From: Hymenolepis diminuta
Taxonomy: Eukaryota > Platyhelminthes > Cestoda > Cyclophyllidea > Hymenolepididae
DNA length: 64,000 bases
Reading direction: 5' to 3'
NCBI GenBank assembly: GCA_900708905.1
Contig: CAADRB010000021.1
Coordinates: 2,473,351 to 2,537,350, forward strand
Below the pieces are notes generated by a model that made no database searches, was not told where the DNA came from, and saw nothing but the letters and a program-made list of their open reading frames with translations. The translations under genes were made by a program, and so were the position numbers. Shown one piece after another: positions 27,701-38,069 of the stretch; the first letter of the stretch is position 1; each line of letters begins with the position of its first letter.

Positions 27701-30700
27701 CAATACGAAAGTGGTCATTTGACCAGTGTGCTTCCACGTTTTCTCTTAAGTGATCTTCTATACGGATAGGAAATACATACAGTGTTCCCGTTCATTGACA
27801 TAAATAAATAAAAGCAATCTAATTGTTATCTGGTTTCTCTTTTGTTGTTAAGTGTTTCTATTTTGATGATCAGGGAAAATAGTTTCTTTTCTCCTTATTC
27901 TTTCAAATAAGAATAAATAGTACATTCTCGCCTGTATAACTGGAAAACTAGATCGACAAGATATAAAGCTGGATGGGTGACGAATTTTGAGGATTCAATC
28001 ATGTCCTAACTTGTGTTTTTTTCCTTCTGATTGACAGACTGACGTCCGATCAATCTCCAAGGGTATTAGTTATCTCAACGACAAGTTAGATACAATCGCG
28101 AGTTTGACTGAACCTCGAGAGAATGCCTTTCTGCGTTACGAGGATGATCCTCATGTCGCTTCTGAAGCAGCTGCAGTATCTGATCTCCCCACCACCACAT
28201 CCAACAACCCACAACCAGGATCGGCCGGATTTGTGGATATTGCACGGTGCCTGGCTGCTTTCGGCCGAATCACTGTTAGCACCACTTATCCCCCTCTCTG
28301 TACCGCTAACCTACCCGAAGAAATGCATGTGCATCTGTCCGCAAAGGCGAGTTATCAATTTGTCCATTTCTTGCCAATTATCTGTTTATGTGTTGAATTT
28401 TCTCCATTTTTATTAGTCGTTGGTGGGATATACATTTTAAATCAATTTTGTTAATCATTTGCGGACCTGTTTGCGTCGTTAGTGTTGCTATGGCGATTAA
28501 TAAAATATAATATTAATCCAATTTAACTGCTTTTATCATGGCATAATCGAGATACAGTATGAGTTTCATATGATTTTTTGCTCGATTGGAACTTTCCAAG
28601 AGTGGGAATATTGTTCTGTTACACAAATTTTTTTCCAGATTTGTGTCATATTCGGTAATTATTTTCGTTCATCGTATATTTCGTACATTGGTATAGAGTA
28701 TTTTTCCGCTAATTCCTTCATTTACTAGAGAAGCAATGTGGGCGGCAAATTCAATTTCTATGACTTGGAATTTCACTTAATAATGGTAAGAGCATTAAGA
28801 CGTCAATTGTTTGAATAAATTATTTACCTCTTTAGAGGATTCACTTTTAATGTAGTAGAGTAGGAAACAAGTTTAGTAGTGATCTTAAAAACCTCTGGAT
28901 CTTACGTTTCTTAAAAAACAATGGATACATGTCGGCAGTCGTGTCTTATTTCTTGTGATATTGCTTTGCAAAATTGTGGTCGCTGAATATCGACAAATTC
29001 CGGTAGTGAGGATTTATGATATAAATTGTACAAGTGTGTCTGCTTTGTTCTAATCAGAGTTTTTATCTGTTTTTCGGCCCGAAGATTTCATTTCGATTAT
29101 CCGCTGCTAACTTTATTTTGTGCAGTAGTAGCGTATCCCAATTTGCATATAGCAGTTATTAGAGGTCACTGATTTGTGACTCATTAGTTGGCCTTCTGTG
29201 ATAAAACTTAATCAACCCTGATCGATTAAAAGATAGCCGAATGCGGGCTGTTAATTCTGGCGAGGTTTAGAAGATATTCTTCTTATGACGAGAGGTGGAT
29301 TATGCTCTGTTCTCTTTAGGCTTTGGAATTACTGATCGTTTCGCAGCTAAGTGGATCTATTGTTAACTAGACCCCTTTGATCTTACTATTATTAGCATGA
29401 TTGCAGGATCCCTCTCCATCGCAAAATTTGTTTGTTATTGCATTACTTTTAATGAAAGAATCCATTTAGGAAAAATCTCTTACCAATGAGGTGCATTGTT
29501 AGTTCCATTTGATTGCTTGTTGTGACGTTAGTGAAAAATTCTTCTTTATTATCAATTGTTTTAATTACTTACGAAAATTTCTGTTTATAAACCAAGAGAT
29601 ATTTTAGATGATCATTACTCTTCTGCTCATCAATTATTACTACGCAGATTTTGAGTCGGGATTTTTTGGTTCGTTGGGAGATTTCTTATTTTGGTTTAAT
29701 TGCACAAAACTACTGGAATCGTCATGTAATTCATAGCTCAGATTAACTGGTGAATTCCAAAATTATGACACTGCCTCACTTGAGTTTCAGAATCATCGGT
29801 TTTATTGTTTGCTTTTACCAAATTAACACGTATTTTTAGAGTTGGGTGGCGGGTAACTTCTGATATGGTTGCTAAAGCTAAGACTTAGAGAAGAGGGAAT
29901 AGTTGTACTTTAGATGTAAAGACTAGTCGCTGTTATTTCTTCATTAAAAATGCTCTATTTATATGCAAATTAAATATAATTCATTGATTAGCTTAACCGG
30001 ACACAAGCGTAGGGGGGAAGCAACACTCGCAAATCTAATATTTTAGTTTTTTGCAGTCACAGTCTGAATTTTAATTTTGATCAACCTTTATAATCTCGAC
30101 ATCTTGATAGACAGTCTAGAAAAATCTGTCTTATGATGGATAGGTTTTCAAGCGTCACGTGAAATACTTCTAGGCATTTGAATAGTGTTTTAAAAGTAAA
30201 ATACCTCAGTTTTCTCCCTACAAATTCACTTAGAACTGATTCAATTTTAGCCGCATCTATATCGGCGTAGCTTTCTTGAATCTGCAGAAAAACATAAAAG
30301 ATGATCCCTTTTGTAAGTACTTAAGACAAAGATTCCTTAAGTGCTTAGATTTATTTTTAATTCCTCATTCCGTCTCATCTTTCTCCTTAAGTTAGCAGTC
30401 CATTAATTTGACAAAAACGATCTTGAACTATGTCGAAATAGATTATTCTGGAGGTTTAAATCAAAATAAATTGCAATTGAAGAGGTATTGCATTATTTTT
30501 AAAATTTATTCCCGTGCTGATCTTGTTTTACGTGTTCTCTTCATTCCGTAGGCAACGTCTATTTCACCCCATAGTATTTACTGAACAGTTTTAATTTTCA
30601 CATTTACAATCTCTCGTAAGGACACTTAGTTTATTATGACATTTCCAAACATACTTGAGCATTTTACTGGAACTAATTTAAGAAATGAGTGATTTCGAAG

Positions 30701-33700
30701 ATATAACCCTTTATCCACGGAAATCCCATATTCGATAGCATATTCAATCATCTATAGACTATACCAGAGTTTCAAGTGCAAAATGTTTAAAAATCATAAT
30801 ATCCTTTTTTGCATTCTTTTGTAGTGATCATGCGACTTACCAGCGCTTACGACTCGATTTAAACAGGTTTTTCATTTCTCGACTTTTGGATTGTTATCTT
30901 TCTCCCCTCCACTTATTGACCTTTAATTTACTATTTTAAAGTCATTTTCATCTTGTGATTTATGAAACCTCCTACCTTCCCTATTTTCTCATCTAATATA
31001 ATTGTGAAGCAATTTATTTAAGTATCACATAGAACATGCGAACTGGGCAAAAGGATGCATAGCTTTCAAGTTCTAATTCATTAGAGGCCCTATGATTATG
31101 CATTTTGAAATTTTATGTCCAGCCTTGATTTAGTTTTGATAGTTATATTCACAGAAATGTTTTCTCTTCAACTTGTTCAACAGCCTCTATAAAAATGTAT
31201 ATATGTATATGAAAATATACATTCAGTAGCACGAAAAAGAAGTGGTTGCATATCTAATTTATTTTTTGCACTCTTCCCTTCCAATATAAATATTCGACTA
31301 CCGTTTTCGCCTATTTCCTATTTTATTACATAGAAGTTTGAAAATACTGGAAGCACAGTAATCTATCTAGGTATTCCTGACCTGCATTTGCATCTACTAA
31401 GTTAAAACCTCTCTTTTTATACTGGTCTCTATCCAGTGAGTGAAAACTCAACATCCAGGTTGTAATGTATTAGATGCTACCTAAAAATATCCTCGATAGA
31501 CCTCAGAGAGAACACGAACTTTTTAAAGCACAGTATTTTACTCTGTCGTTATAAGTGATTAGATAGACAAATGGGATATCCTGTCAACAGGAGAAGTCAG
31601 TCATACTCAAGTCATCGTGTCTGGACGGGAGTTAATCATGTGTTCTGGATACTGCATAACTTCCTCACTGACTAATTCTCATTCACCTACCAGTGGAAAA
31701 GCGAGTTAGCCAAGATAGTCTGAGTAAAGTTGACTTTAACTACCAGCGAATCTTCACTTATACTATAAAGACAGGAGTGGTGCTACCATCCAGCTTTTAA
31801 AACTAAGTCAACTCTAGATGTGCACCTAGTTGCGATAAATTTCAATGATTCTATGATTCAGTGTAAGCATGAGTTTACACCCATAGGATTCGAATATGTG
31901 CTGTTATGTTTCATATTAAAACTAATTTTCTGCAATTATACAAAATTCTATTGGGCATTCATTACTGCTTTCATGAAACGAATTTTTTTTTCATTCTAAC
32001 TTACAATAATAATATTTTACGCTTTATTATTAATAGTAGATTGACAGTAGCTCTATTTTGTGTTTTTAGTTACGTTCCTCATTTTATTCGTAATGCCTTC
32101 TTATTATAATCGGAAGCTATATGAGTCCACAACATAACTTAATATCCAAATTATGCATTTGCTTAACTTCTTAAATAAAATTTTTATTTTCTATTTGGGA
32201 AATACGCTATTTCAGGTACTAGTGCAGGCATACGATTACCATGGTGAACCCCAGACAATCGGAAAGGATCCAATTAGCGTCCATTTTAAAGATCCAAACG
32301 GTCGAGAAGTATCATCGGTGCTGGTTGATAATGGCGACGGTTCCTATGAGATCACTCTCTGTCCGGTCAGTGCTGGTCCCCACACTTTGGCTGTAAACAT
32401 ACTCTCCCGGCCCATTCGAGGCTCGCCCTACACTATCAACGTTCGCAGAAGGCAGAAACCTCAGTGGAGCATTGTTGATGGTGAGTTGCTGTGGCTAGTG
32501 TTTAAGTGTATTCCTTCCAGTTGAGAATACGTAAAAAGTATTATATATGGTAAATTTGAGTTTTTTGAAGTCGTTTTTACATGGGAAATCTCTTAAATCA
32601 AATTTTCTGCATCTCTAACCTTTTTTATTTAAGACTCCCTTGTAAGCATTACGTTCTTAAAGGAGAAGTGCAGGGAAGAAAAATGTAGTCAGAATTATGA
32701 ATAACAAATTCCTGTCGAACTTACTCAAGCAAAAATAGTATATGCCACTTTTTCATTTGAGTGACTACCCCTCATATAGCAGCTGCATGAGAGACTAGCT
32801 TGAAGTTGCCGATGTATGACAGAAGGAACTTTCAAGTTATCATTTTGCCCAACTGTTCAAATTCCAGTGCTGCACCTTTGTAAGCGGCAGAGACGGTGAA
32901 AAAGTATTTATTTATTAAAATCATGTAAGCCTCGGCTACAGTTTTCATCCACTTACCTTAAAAACTAAGTTCCAATCCAAAACTCTCAAAGTCTCATGAC
33001 ATGACGTTTTTTAACCTCAACTAGAGCTGAGTGGACATCTTGGCTTCAAGTTTAAAGTCCCCTAGATTTATCTTACTCCTCGATAAATGTTGTATTATGA
33101 GCCATGTACTCCCTGTGTTCAATCCGCTAAGCTGAAAAGATAGTTATTTATTAGAGTTAAACTCAGAAGTGCAGTTGCTTGACAATATGAGAAAATTAAT
33201 AGAGTTTAAAGACCGAGGAATGAATCATATGCAGACCGAAGTGAAATGGGTTAAATCTGTAATCGATTTATAGTAACAGTTAAAATTATCCCAGTCTTTG
33301 TCAAAATGATTGCCTTCAATTCATAGGTCCAGACAGCCGAAATCTCATTCAACCTTTTGCTGTTGCGGTGCTGCAATCGGAATCCACTACTCACACAGAT
33401 GATTCTAACATCTCTGGCGTCAGTGTTTTACTCCTAGACACCGGTAACAGTCGCCTCCTTGTTGCCGATGCTGAAACCGGTGAAATCAAGTCTGTTCTCA
33501 CCGGTAACGATGCTCTTAAAGGTCAGGCAGCCACTGGCATGACCCTCTGTCCTCAAGGCCTTTGGATCGTTAATTGGCGTGCTAATGAACTCATGCTACT
33601 CAATCTCGGCACCAACGAAGTGGGTAGTGAACGGTACTATTTAAGTAGAATCCTTTTCTATATAACTTAACACTGTCACATTCATCTTTCAGATTGTCGA

Positions 33701-34799
33701 TCGAATAAAGAGTCCTCAGTTCATGGAACCCACTAGTGTCTGCTATTGCCCCCATACTGGTCGAGTTCTGGTTGCAGACAATGGAGCGGGTTGCGTCTTT
33801 GCTTGTCAAAATGGTGAAGTTCATCCAATTATTGGAGGTGGTGGTTCATCAGTTCAGACAACTGCGAATTCCTCTGGAAGTATGCGTGGAACTCGAAAGT
33901 TTGAGAGATATGTCAATGATGCGTTGCGAAGAGTAACGGGAATCTGTGTTATGTCCTCTGGAGAGATTGTGCTTGCTGCAGGCTCTGAGTTGAGAGTTAG
34001 TCATCACTTTGCTGATATTTTAATGAAGTGATTCAGGCTGTATTTGTAAGTTGCAATTTTTTTATTTATCTAGATTTACTCCTCCAAAGGAACCTCCTTG
34101 GGAACCTTGTACGCCCCTCTGAGTAGTGGATCTATTTGTCTTCAGCCCCAGCCAAATCCGCAACCCTCGACTCTAACTGGTAGTGAGATTGATTCAGAGG
34201 GGACATGCCTTCCCTCCGCCCTGACTCAGACCTCCACTCCACTCCGAACTGTTTCTTGTCTTGCAGGAAGCGGTTCTGGCAACGGAGGCCTTTCTTCTGC
34301 TCCAGGAAGCACACTGGCTCTTGGCTCACTGCGACATTCTGTCGGTGGTTCTCTCATTCGGCCTACGTCGACAATGAGTAGCACAAACACCACGACCAGT
34401 TCCGCTCTTCGTGGTCTTTTCGGTGGTGTTTCAGCAACTCAAACATCCACTGACCTTGGTGAATGTCTTCTGGCTAGCCATACTGATCGGTCGCGCTCTG
34501 TTGTGATTGTTTTTCCAAAATTTGCTTGGCGTGGTGCTATTACAGAGCCGGTGGAAAATGACGACGATGGTGGTGATAATGGTAGTAGTGGCAGTGGTGG
34601 TAGTGGAGAGGAACTTGGTGCGAGTCTTATGCGGCAGACTAGAAAACAAGCCTACGCTCTGGAGGTCGAACCTGGTCTTCGAAGGCTAGCTGGTCTTGCT
34701 GCATTGCCTCAAGGTACCCCTTTCTCATCTTCATCTCATCCCTGTCTAGTGGCTGTAGATTTGGGTGGTCAATCGGCACATTGTTTACGATTTGTGTGA
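715..34799 (+). CDS. TRIM-filamin-NHL-like E3 ubiquitin ligase, 5' partial
   Basis: Likely RING-type E3 ubiquitin ligase of the tripartite-motif family, acting in the cytoplasm. Nine exons join in one frame (715-735, 2049-2284, 7498-7726, 20974-21150, 28038-28346, 32216-32480, 33327-33619, 33693-33995, 34074-34799) to give 852 residues and a TGA stop. In visible residue numbers: RING second half with CPIC at 15-18; B-box with zinc-ligand pattern C58, H61, C69, C72, C77, C80 and H88; BBC-type coiled coil about 110-245; acidic and Ser/Thr-rich linker to 300; filamin/ABP280 repeat about 302-408 with the hallmark DNGDGSYE and RPIRGSPY; then a region with NHL-like strands (LLVADAETG, VLVADNGAG) and a Ser/Gly-rich insertion. 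The order RING, B-box, coiled coil, filamin, NHL is that of TRIM2/TRIM3/TRIM71-type proteins. The propeller is so divergent that TRIM45-like ancestry is also possible. The start codon is outside the window. Family call is strong, orthology weak. Confidence 0.85.
736..2048 (+). other. TRIM intron, 1313 nt
   Basis: GT...AG intron with a canonical GTAAGT donor and a TTTTTACAG acceptor. It holds a truncated copy of the SINE-A repeat (about 1071-1245) in antisense orientation. No other coding sequence was recognised. Confidence 0.7.
1071..1245 (-). repeat. SINE-A copy 1 (tRNA-like end lost)
   Basis: On the + strand it opens with AAAGCGTTTTTCAACACTCA and continues through the shared middle block (CCCCTTTATTGACCGGACTTA ... 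CACAGAATGTGCACC). The tRNA-related end is truncated or too diverged. It lies in the first TRIM intron, antisense to the gene. Confidence 0.6.
2049..2284 (+). CDS. TRIM exon: RING end and B-box start
   Basis: Acceptor ACAG at 2045-2048, donor GTTAGT at 2285, phase 2 at the end. The exon encodes the last RING zinc ligands (CPIC), the hydrophobic RING/B-box linker (FIVNQLLDLM) and the first six B-box ligands in CRRH, CETC and CPDC. This is the most diagnostic exon for the TRIM family call. Confidence 0.9.
2650..2660. other. Assembly gap
   Basis: Run of N in the second visible TRIM intron. Confidence 0.99.
4480..4502. repeat. GA-rich simple repeat
   Basis: AGAGAGAGATGAGAGAGAGA tract in a TRIM intron. 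Confidence 0.8.
4685..4875 (-). repeat. SINE-A copy 2
   Basis: Shares the family middle block and the tRNA-like end, which on the + strand reads CCCGTGACCTCTGAATTCGC followed by AGCATGCTAATTGCTACCG. Read on the minus strand these give a B-box-like and an A-box-like RNA polymerase III promoter pair. Confidence 0.65.
6531..6715 (-). repeat. SINE-A copy 3
   Basis: Carries both ends of the family: GCATTTTTCAACACTCATCT at the head and CCCCGTGACCTCTGACTTCG with a degenerate A-box-like end (GTTACCCGCCACAG). Same orientation as the other copies. Confidence 0.7.
7498..7726 (+). CDS. TRIM exon: B-box end and coiled-coil start
   Basis: Acceptor AG at 7496-7497, donor GTAAGT at 7727. One base completes the split Arg codon. 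The B-box His follows at once (GHATEACGG), then a Gly/Ser-rich insert, then a second His (ALSHN) and the helix start SVAIKRCSEILLYK. The insert makes the distance between the last two B-box ligands longer than the usual few residues, so the second ligand could be either H88 with C93 or a more distal His. Confidence 0.88.
12955..13120 (-). repeat. SINE-A copy 4, best tRNA-like end
   Basis: The minus strand reads TAGCGGTTAGTGTGCTGG (A-box-like), then GGTTTGTGAACC (a hairpin like an anticodon arm), then GGTCACGGATTCGATGTCC (B-box-like). This is the tRNA-derived head of a SINE. The body (CCAGACTTAACCAATGCGGT on the + strand) matches the other copies. Confidence 0.72.
13285..13925. other. Assembly gap, 641 bases
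   Basis: Run of N in the 13.2-kb TRIM intron. It lies between two coiled-coil exons that already join in frame, so no exon is required in it, but one cannot be excluded. Confidence 0.99.
14330..14640. repeat. Repeat family C, copy 1
   Basis: Shares TAGCTTGACAGT, the GGCGGTG block, ATATGAAGATAACTTG and a TCTCTTATCC-rich tract with the copy at 38070-38365 in the same order. The minus strand of the second copy has a B-box-like GGGGATCAAATCA, so an old pol III element is possible. Confidence 0.55.
20974..21150 (+). CDS. TRIM exon: coiled coil
   Basis: Acceptor TTACAG at 20968-20973, donor GTAAGT at 21151; 59 codons, phase 0 at both ends. It encodes a charged amphipathic helix rich in Glu, Arg and Leu (SFEEIRALVERRQAEVIQNI), typical of the BBC coiled coil that dimerises TRIM proteins. 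Confidence 0.88.
22355..22440 (+). repeat. tRNA-like SINE head, sense orientation
   Basis: Contains ACTGGTCAGTATGCTG (A-box-like) and CCTTGGGTTAAATCCC (B-box-like) about 25 bases apart, the usual tRNA spacing. The flanks differ from SINE-A, so this may be another SINE family. It is too diverged to be a functional tRNA gene. Confidence 0.45.
22672..22800. repeat. Repeat family D, copy 1
   Basis: Shares GAGATATCTACTCTTCTTTC and a later tRNA-like stretch (GTAGCCGGTCTATCCGTCAA) with copies at 23862-24000 and 51200-51315. It is diverged; family identity is judged by eye. Confidence 0.4.
23862..24000. repeat. Repeat family D, copy 2
   Basis: Reads GGCAAGTGCGGACGTGATAT, CTACTCTCTTCTCTCCTGCC and ends GGTTGGTCAGTCAGCATACC. 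The first block matches the copy at 51200 closely. The end looks like a reversed tRNA A-box region, so this may be another SINE. Confidence 0.5.
25234..25370 (-). repeat. SINE-A copy 5, truncated
   Basis: Head (GAAAGCGTTTTCCAGCTCTC on the + strand) and body (GGAGCCTCCTTAGTCAGAGA, CCAGACTTAACCGGTGGTGT) are preserved. The tRNA-like end is missing after about 25366. Confidence 0.65.
28038..28346 (+). CDS. TRIM exon: coiled-coil end, linker, filamin start
   Basis: Acceptor GACAG at 28033-28037; 103 codons, phase 0 at both ends. It encodes the end of the helix (ISKGISYLNDKLDTIASL), a low-complexity linker and the first strand of the filamin repeat (CTANLPEEMHVHLSAK). The only donor that keeps the frame into the next exon is a GC site, AAG followed by GCGAGT at 28347. 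The nearby GT would shift the frame. Confidence 0.85.
28347..32215 (+). other. TRIM GC-AG intron, 3.9 kb
   Basis: Starts with GCGAGT and ends with ATTTCAG. The interior is AT-rich and shows no exon, and no recognised repeat copy apart from short AT stretches. Confidence 0.65.
32216..32480 (+). CDS. TRIM exon: filamin/ABP280 repeat
   Basis: Acceptor TTCAG at 32211-32215, donor GTGAGT at 32481, ending in phase 1. It encodes the core of one immunoglobulin-like filamin repeat: VQAYDYHGEPQT, DPISVHFKDPNGREV, LVDNGDGSYEIT, HTLAVNILSRPIRGSPYTINV. The DNGDGSYE and RPIRGSP signatures are diagnostic of filamin repeats in TRIM2/3/45/71-type ligases. Confidence 0.92.
33327..33619 (+). CDS. TRIM exon: start of NHL-like region
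   Basis: Acceptor CATAG at 33322-33326; two bases complete a Gly codon. The donor GTGGGT at 33620 is the one that keeps phase 0. It encodes blades resembling NHL/beta-propeller repeats (VSVLLLDTGNSRLLVADAETG, LCPQGLWIVNWRANELMLLN). The preceding intron (32481-33326, 846 nt) shows nothing else. Confidence 0.85.
33693..33995 (+). CDS. TRIM exon: NHL-like region, central
   Basis: Follows a 73-nt intron; acceptor TTCAG at 33688-33692, donor GTTAGT at 33996; 101 codons, phase 0. It contains the clearest NHL-like stretch (MEPTSVCYCPHTGRVLVADN) and a second blade (RVTGICVMSSGEIVLAAGSE). Confidence 0.88.
34074..34799 (+). CDS. TRIM terminal exon
   Basis: Follows a 78-nt intron; acceptor CTAG at 34070-34073. 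241 codons plus TGA. It opens with a blade start (IYSSKGTSLGTLYAPL), then has a long Ser/Thr/Gly-rich segment and an Asp/Gly/Ser homopolymer-like patch near 34558-34612, and closes with LAGLAALPQGT and LVAVDLGGQSAHCLRFV. The low-complexity insert splits the putative propeller and is probably a disordered loop. Confidence 0.9.
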   Translation: MYSSKGTSLGTLYAPLSSGSICLQPQPNPQPSTLTGSEIDSEGTCLPSALTQTSTPLRTVSCLAGSGSGNGGLSSAPGSTLALGSLRHSVGGSLIRPTSTMSSTNTTTSSALRGLFGGVSATQTSTDLGECLLASHTDRSRSVVIVFPKFAWRGAITEPVENDDDGGDNGSSGSGGSGEELGASLMRQTRKQAYALEVEPGLRRLAGLAALPQGTPFSSSSHPCLVAVDLGGQSAHCLRFV

Positions 34800-34992
34800 A
34801 TTCGAGATGTCGATCCCATTCCAGCCCCCTTTTTTTCTTATTGCATTTCATTTTTTCCTCTCAAGCACTCCACAGACACTGCACATTATCCCTCGGTAAC
34901 ATCCATTCATTCTCCTTCTCTTAGACCCGATGGCTCAGAATAATACTTGTTAGCTCTTTATCTCTCTGCCTCTCTTTTTTGGTGTTGTTTCG

Positions 34993-35008
34993 CCCCCCCC
35001 CCTCCCCC
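34993..35008 (+). repeat. C-tract in TRIM 3' flank
   Basis: Ten C residues, one T and five C residues, within a pyrimidine-rich putative 3' UTR. Confidence 0.85.
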
Positions 35009-35422
35009 TAATGTTGTTTTGTACATAGAATTCCTCTCTATACCCTTCTCTCATGTCTAGAAGCATTTATCTGTCCCTTCCTTTCCCCCTTCTTCCCCTG
35101 TTTCGATAGGTCAGTTTTAGATGCTCAGTTGTGTTCAATGCTAAAAATATATACAGTTATGGTAAAATACAAAAATATGCACATGTACTTCAGAACAATA
35201 TTTTCTCAATTGAATGCGAAATATGGATGGGGGAGTTGATAAGTTCAGTTGAGCCGTTAAATGGTTAAGTTGATCTTTGACAAATGATAACTTAGTCGCT
35301 GTATATTCTTTTCCTTTTCAGATGAGGAAATAACTAGAGTTTCTGCCCTACCAAAATCATATTTCAAACGCCAGCCAATGGGTTGGGGCACGTAGATGTG
35401 ATAGAAGTTGAAAAGTTAAATG

Positions 35423-35428
35423 AATAAA
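35423..35428 (+). terminator. Candidate poly(A) signal of TRIM gene
   Basis: An AATAAA hexamer about 620 nt after the stop codon. In AT-rich DNA this hexamer is common by chance, so the assignment rests only on position. Confidence 0.25.
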
Positions 35429-35633
35429 TTGGAGGAAAGAGGATGTGAAAATTTGGCGAACAGAAGAATTGATGGGTGTGCAAATGCATCTGGATGGTAA
35501 TCTGGCAAAAGAGGTACTAGTTTTGTAAGATATGAATTTGACTATCCTGTAACAGTGTTGAGGCGCTTCCTACTGCTAACCGCTAATCATAAATCCTGGA
35601 ATGGTTTGACTCCCATTCCGATGCTGTTATATA

Positions 35634-35703
35634 NNNNNNNNNNNNNNNNNNNNNNNNNNNNNNNNNNNNNNNNNNNNNNNNNNNNNNNNNNNNNNNNNNN
35701 NNN
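35634..35703. other. Assembly gap, 70 bases
   Basis: Run of N downstream of the TRIM gene. Confidence 0.99.
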
Positions 35704-37329
35704 AGTTGGGTTACACCTGTTGAGTTCATAGAATGCCAATTTCCTCTAAAAATGTCTCTCTCTACCCAATTTACTTCTCAGATGTTTCCAAAAATGTGTT
35801 TTCCACCTCTCCGTTCCATTTCTTGTTTCCCAAGGGCACTTTATTCTATATTTGGTCATAATTTGTTATCTTTTAAAACACAATTATATTGCATATCAAA
35901 AAGGTTAAACACGATTGCTGTACTATTGTTACAACATTAGTATTTATCAGACACTATTGAAAATCTGTACAAAAAATGCTGAAAATATGTAACGATCTTT
36001 TTTCCAAATTCTTTTATCATTTGAACCATTAGAAACGGGGAGAGAAAGCATTGATTTCTCCGCCTTTTTATATATTAATCTAGACAGCTGTTCTTATGCA
36101 TTAATTCAACTTCATTCTGAATGAATTTCATCCAAAAAACGATTCATCTGATTGACGGAGTGGGGGCCAGACTGATATGTGTGATGTGGAATTCATGAGC
36201 GCATCTGCAATTTTACAGGCCGTATAGTCATATTCTCCCACAAAATTTTCCATAAAAGTTAAATATATTGTCGTTTTATTGTTTGGCAATGAGTATACAT
36301 TACTGTTCTGATTCGAGTTTGAAATTAACTAAACGTCCCCAATTGAAATGTTCACCAATGCTTTCCGTATTTCTAGGTGTGATGTCATTGATAGAGTTAC
36401 GCCCTTTTGGCAATGTATGATCTAATGGTCGATATGCGTAAATGTGAATTGATAAACATTAATACGGTGATGCAGACTATTTTGGCCTGTTTGCTTCTTT
36501 GAATAGCTCAACTTTCAGCTTTCCGTTGATAACTTACACTCTTTTCAGTTGGATACAGTAGAATAATATTTTAAATTTATTTTTTTATTTTATCTCTCTC
36601 CTTTATCATCTGTTGGACTGTGTACTGGACTACTGTGTACTTTCCAAAATATACAGCTATCCTATTTCAGGCTGCGGATATTATTCATAGTAGTTATTCT
36701 TCGAGGATAGCTAAAATTGTATCATTTTTAAAACCCTTTTTCATGAAACGCCTAGGTTCATATTCATTGTGGACTATTTTCCTACGATTATCACTAAACG
36801 GATCAAATATTCAAATATACTTTTCCAATACAATAGCAATTTTCGAGGTTGCATTTTCTACGAAGTGTCAATTGACCCGTTAAAGGGAGTAATATAAAAC
36901 TTATTTTTGTTAAATATAATATTAAATACGTACCTATATTCTGCAACATTCTTTATGCGATCTGGTTTCGTTATCTCATCTCCTCAGTGCTTTTTCTGAT
37001 ATGTATTCAGACGGAGTGTTCCTTTTCTATTCCCAAAGATCTGTGTACTATGATTATTCTAACTCTTCTTAATTTATTTTCACTCCTGGTTTGTCAGTGT
37101 CAGCTTTCTTCATGCATAATTCTCTTTCAAATTTTCTTAATCTTTGATGTTTAAGAGGATATTTCCATGTTCGTGAAAATATGCAGCACATTTTAGCTAA
37201 TCCATAAGACAACTGAGTATGTTAAGGAATAAGTTCTTAGGCAATCTTTTTATCTAAACATTAAAAATGGACCCCTTTTATATTCCCTCAAGAAGGATCA
37301 TTCGAAATATATGGAAATGTTTTACTTTT

Positions 37330-37405
37330 AAGCTTTAACTCTTGGCATTATGGAGCCTCCCTGGAGAGAAACTCAGATTCTGCAAAACTCTATATTAATC
37401 ATAAT
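37330..37405 (-). repeat. SINE-A fragment
   Basis: Only the block around GGAGCCTCCCTGGAGAGAAA and CTCTATATTAATCAT is recognisable. It is short and diverged, so the assignment is tentative. Confidence 0.4.
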
Positions 37406-38069
37406 TGAACAGAGGGCTGCTCATTATTTTTTTCATTTATTATTTATTTATAGCGGCATTATTTTGCTAGAGATCTCCAAAGACTGACTTGTTATTAACA
37501 AGTTTCCCTTGCTTGAATTGTCCGACAGCATATTTTGCTTAACTGAATTCCTTCTTTTAATCTTACTCAAGTATGTTCAAGTGTTTTTCTGCCTCTCAAA
37601 CCCACTTTACATCCACTAACTATGTTACATTTTATTTCGCCTTGAATAGTCCCTTCTGTCTTGTTAATGTGAAGAAAAGCTATTCGATCCTTGAACGATT
37701 ACGGTTTAGATTTTCCATTTTCTCGTGTTTGGTGGCATTAAAAGATGGATAATTTTTATCTTATTTTTGTTGTAGAATTACAATGGGCGAAATACTAGTT
37801 TGCTTTAAAAAAGGTGAAAGTATGCATGTAATGCCAATCGGTAATCAAAACTAAGATTAAGTAAGTTTTGTGAGTGTCTACTTTTAGTGGTACTTTCGCA
37901 ATACTGAAACACTTGTCACCGCTATTCCGTCAACACTCAGAAAACAGAGTTTTTTTCTGTAATGCTTCCTAATTTGACTTTTGCCATTACTTACTGGTAG
38001 GATGCTGACAAAAAAGGTCATAGCTGCAGTGTTTATGTGTTGTTTCGCGCTAATCAATTTCCACAGGAT

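Larger units (their letters stand above)
21151..28037 (+). other. TRIM intron, 6.9 kb
   Basis: Holds a sense-strand tRNA-like repeat (22355-22440), two copies of repeat family D (22672-22800 and 23862-24000) and a 3'-truncated SINE-A copy (25234-25370). No exon was recognised. Confidence 0.6.
34800..35633 (+). other. TRIM 3' flank / putative 3' UTR
   Basis: Pyrimidine-rich sequence after the TGA, including a C-tract (34993-35008). The first AATAAA downstream is at 35423-35428, which would give a 3' UTR of roughly 650 nt. No coding sequence was seen. The stretch ends at an assembly gap. Confidence 0.4.

Noticed and set aside
34132..34851. Minus-strand and shifted ORFs over the TRIM terminal exon
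   Set aside because: Shadows of the real coding frame; the shifted reading with Val/Met runs comes from GGT-type codons.
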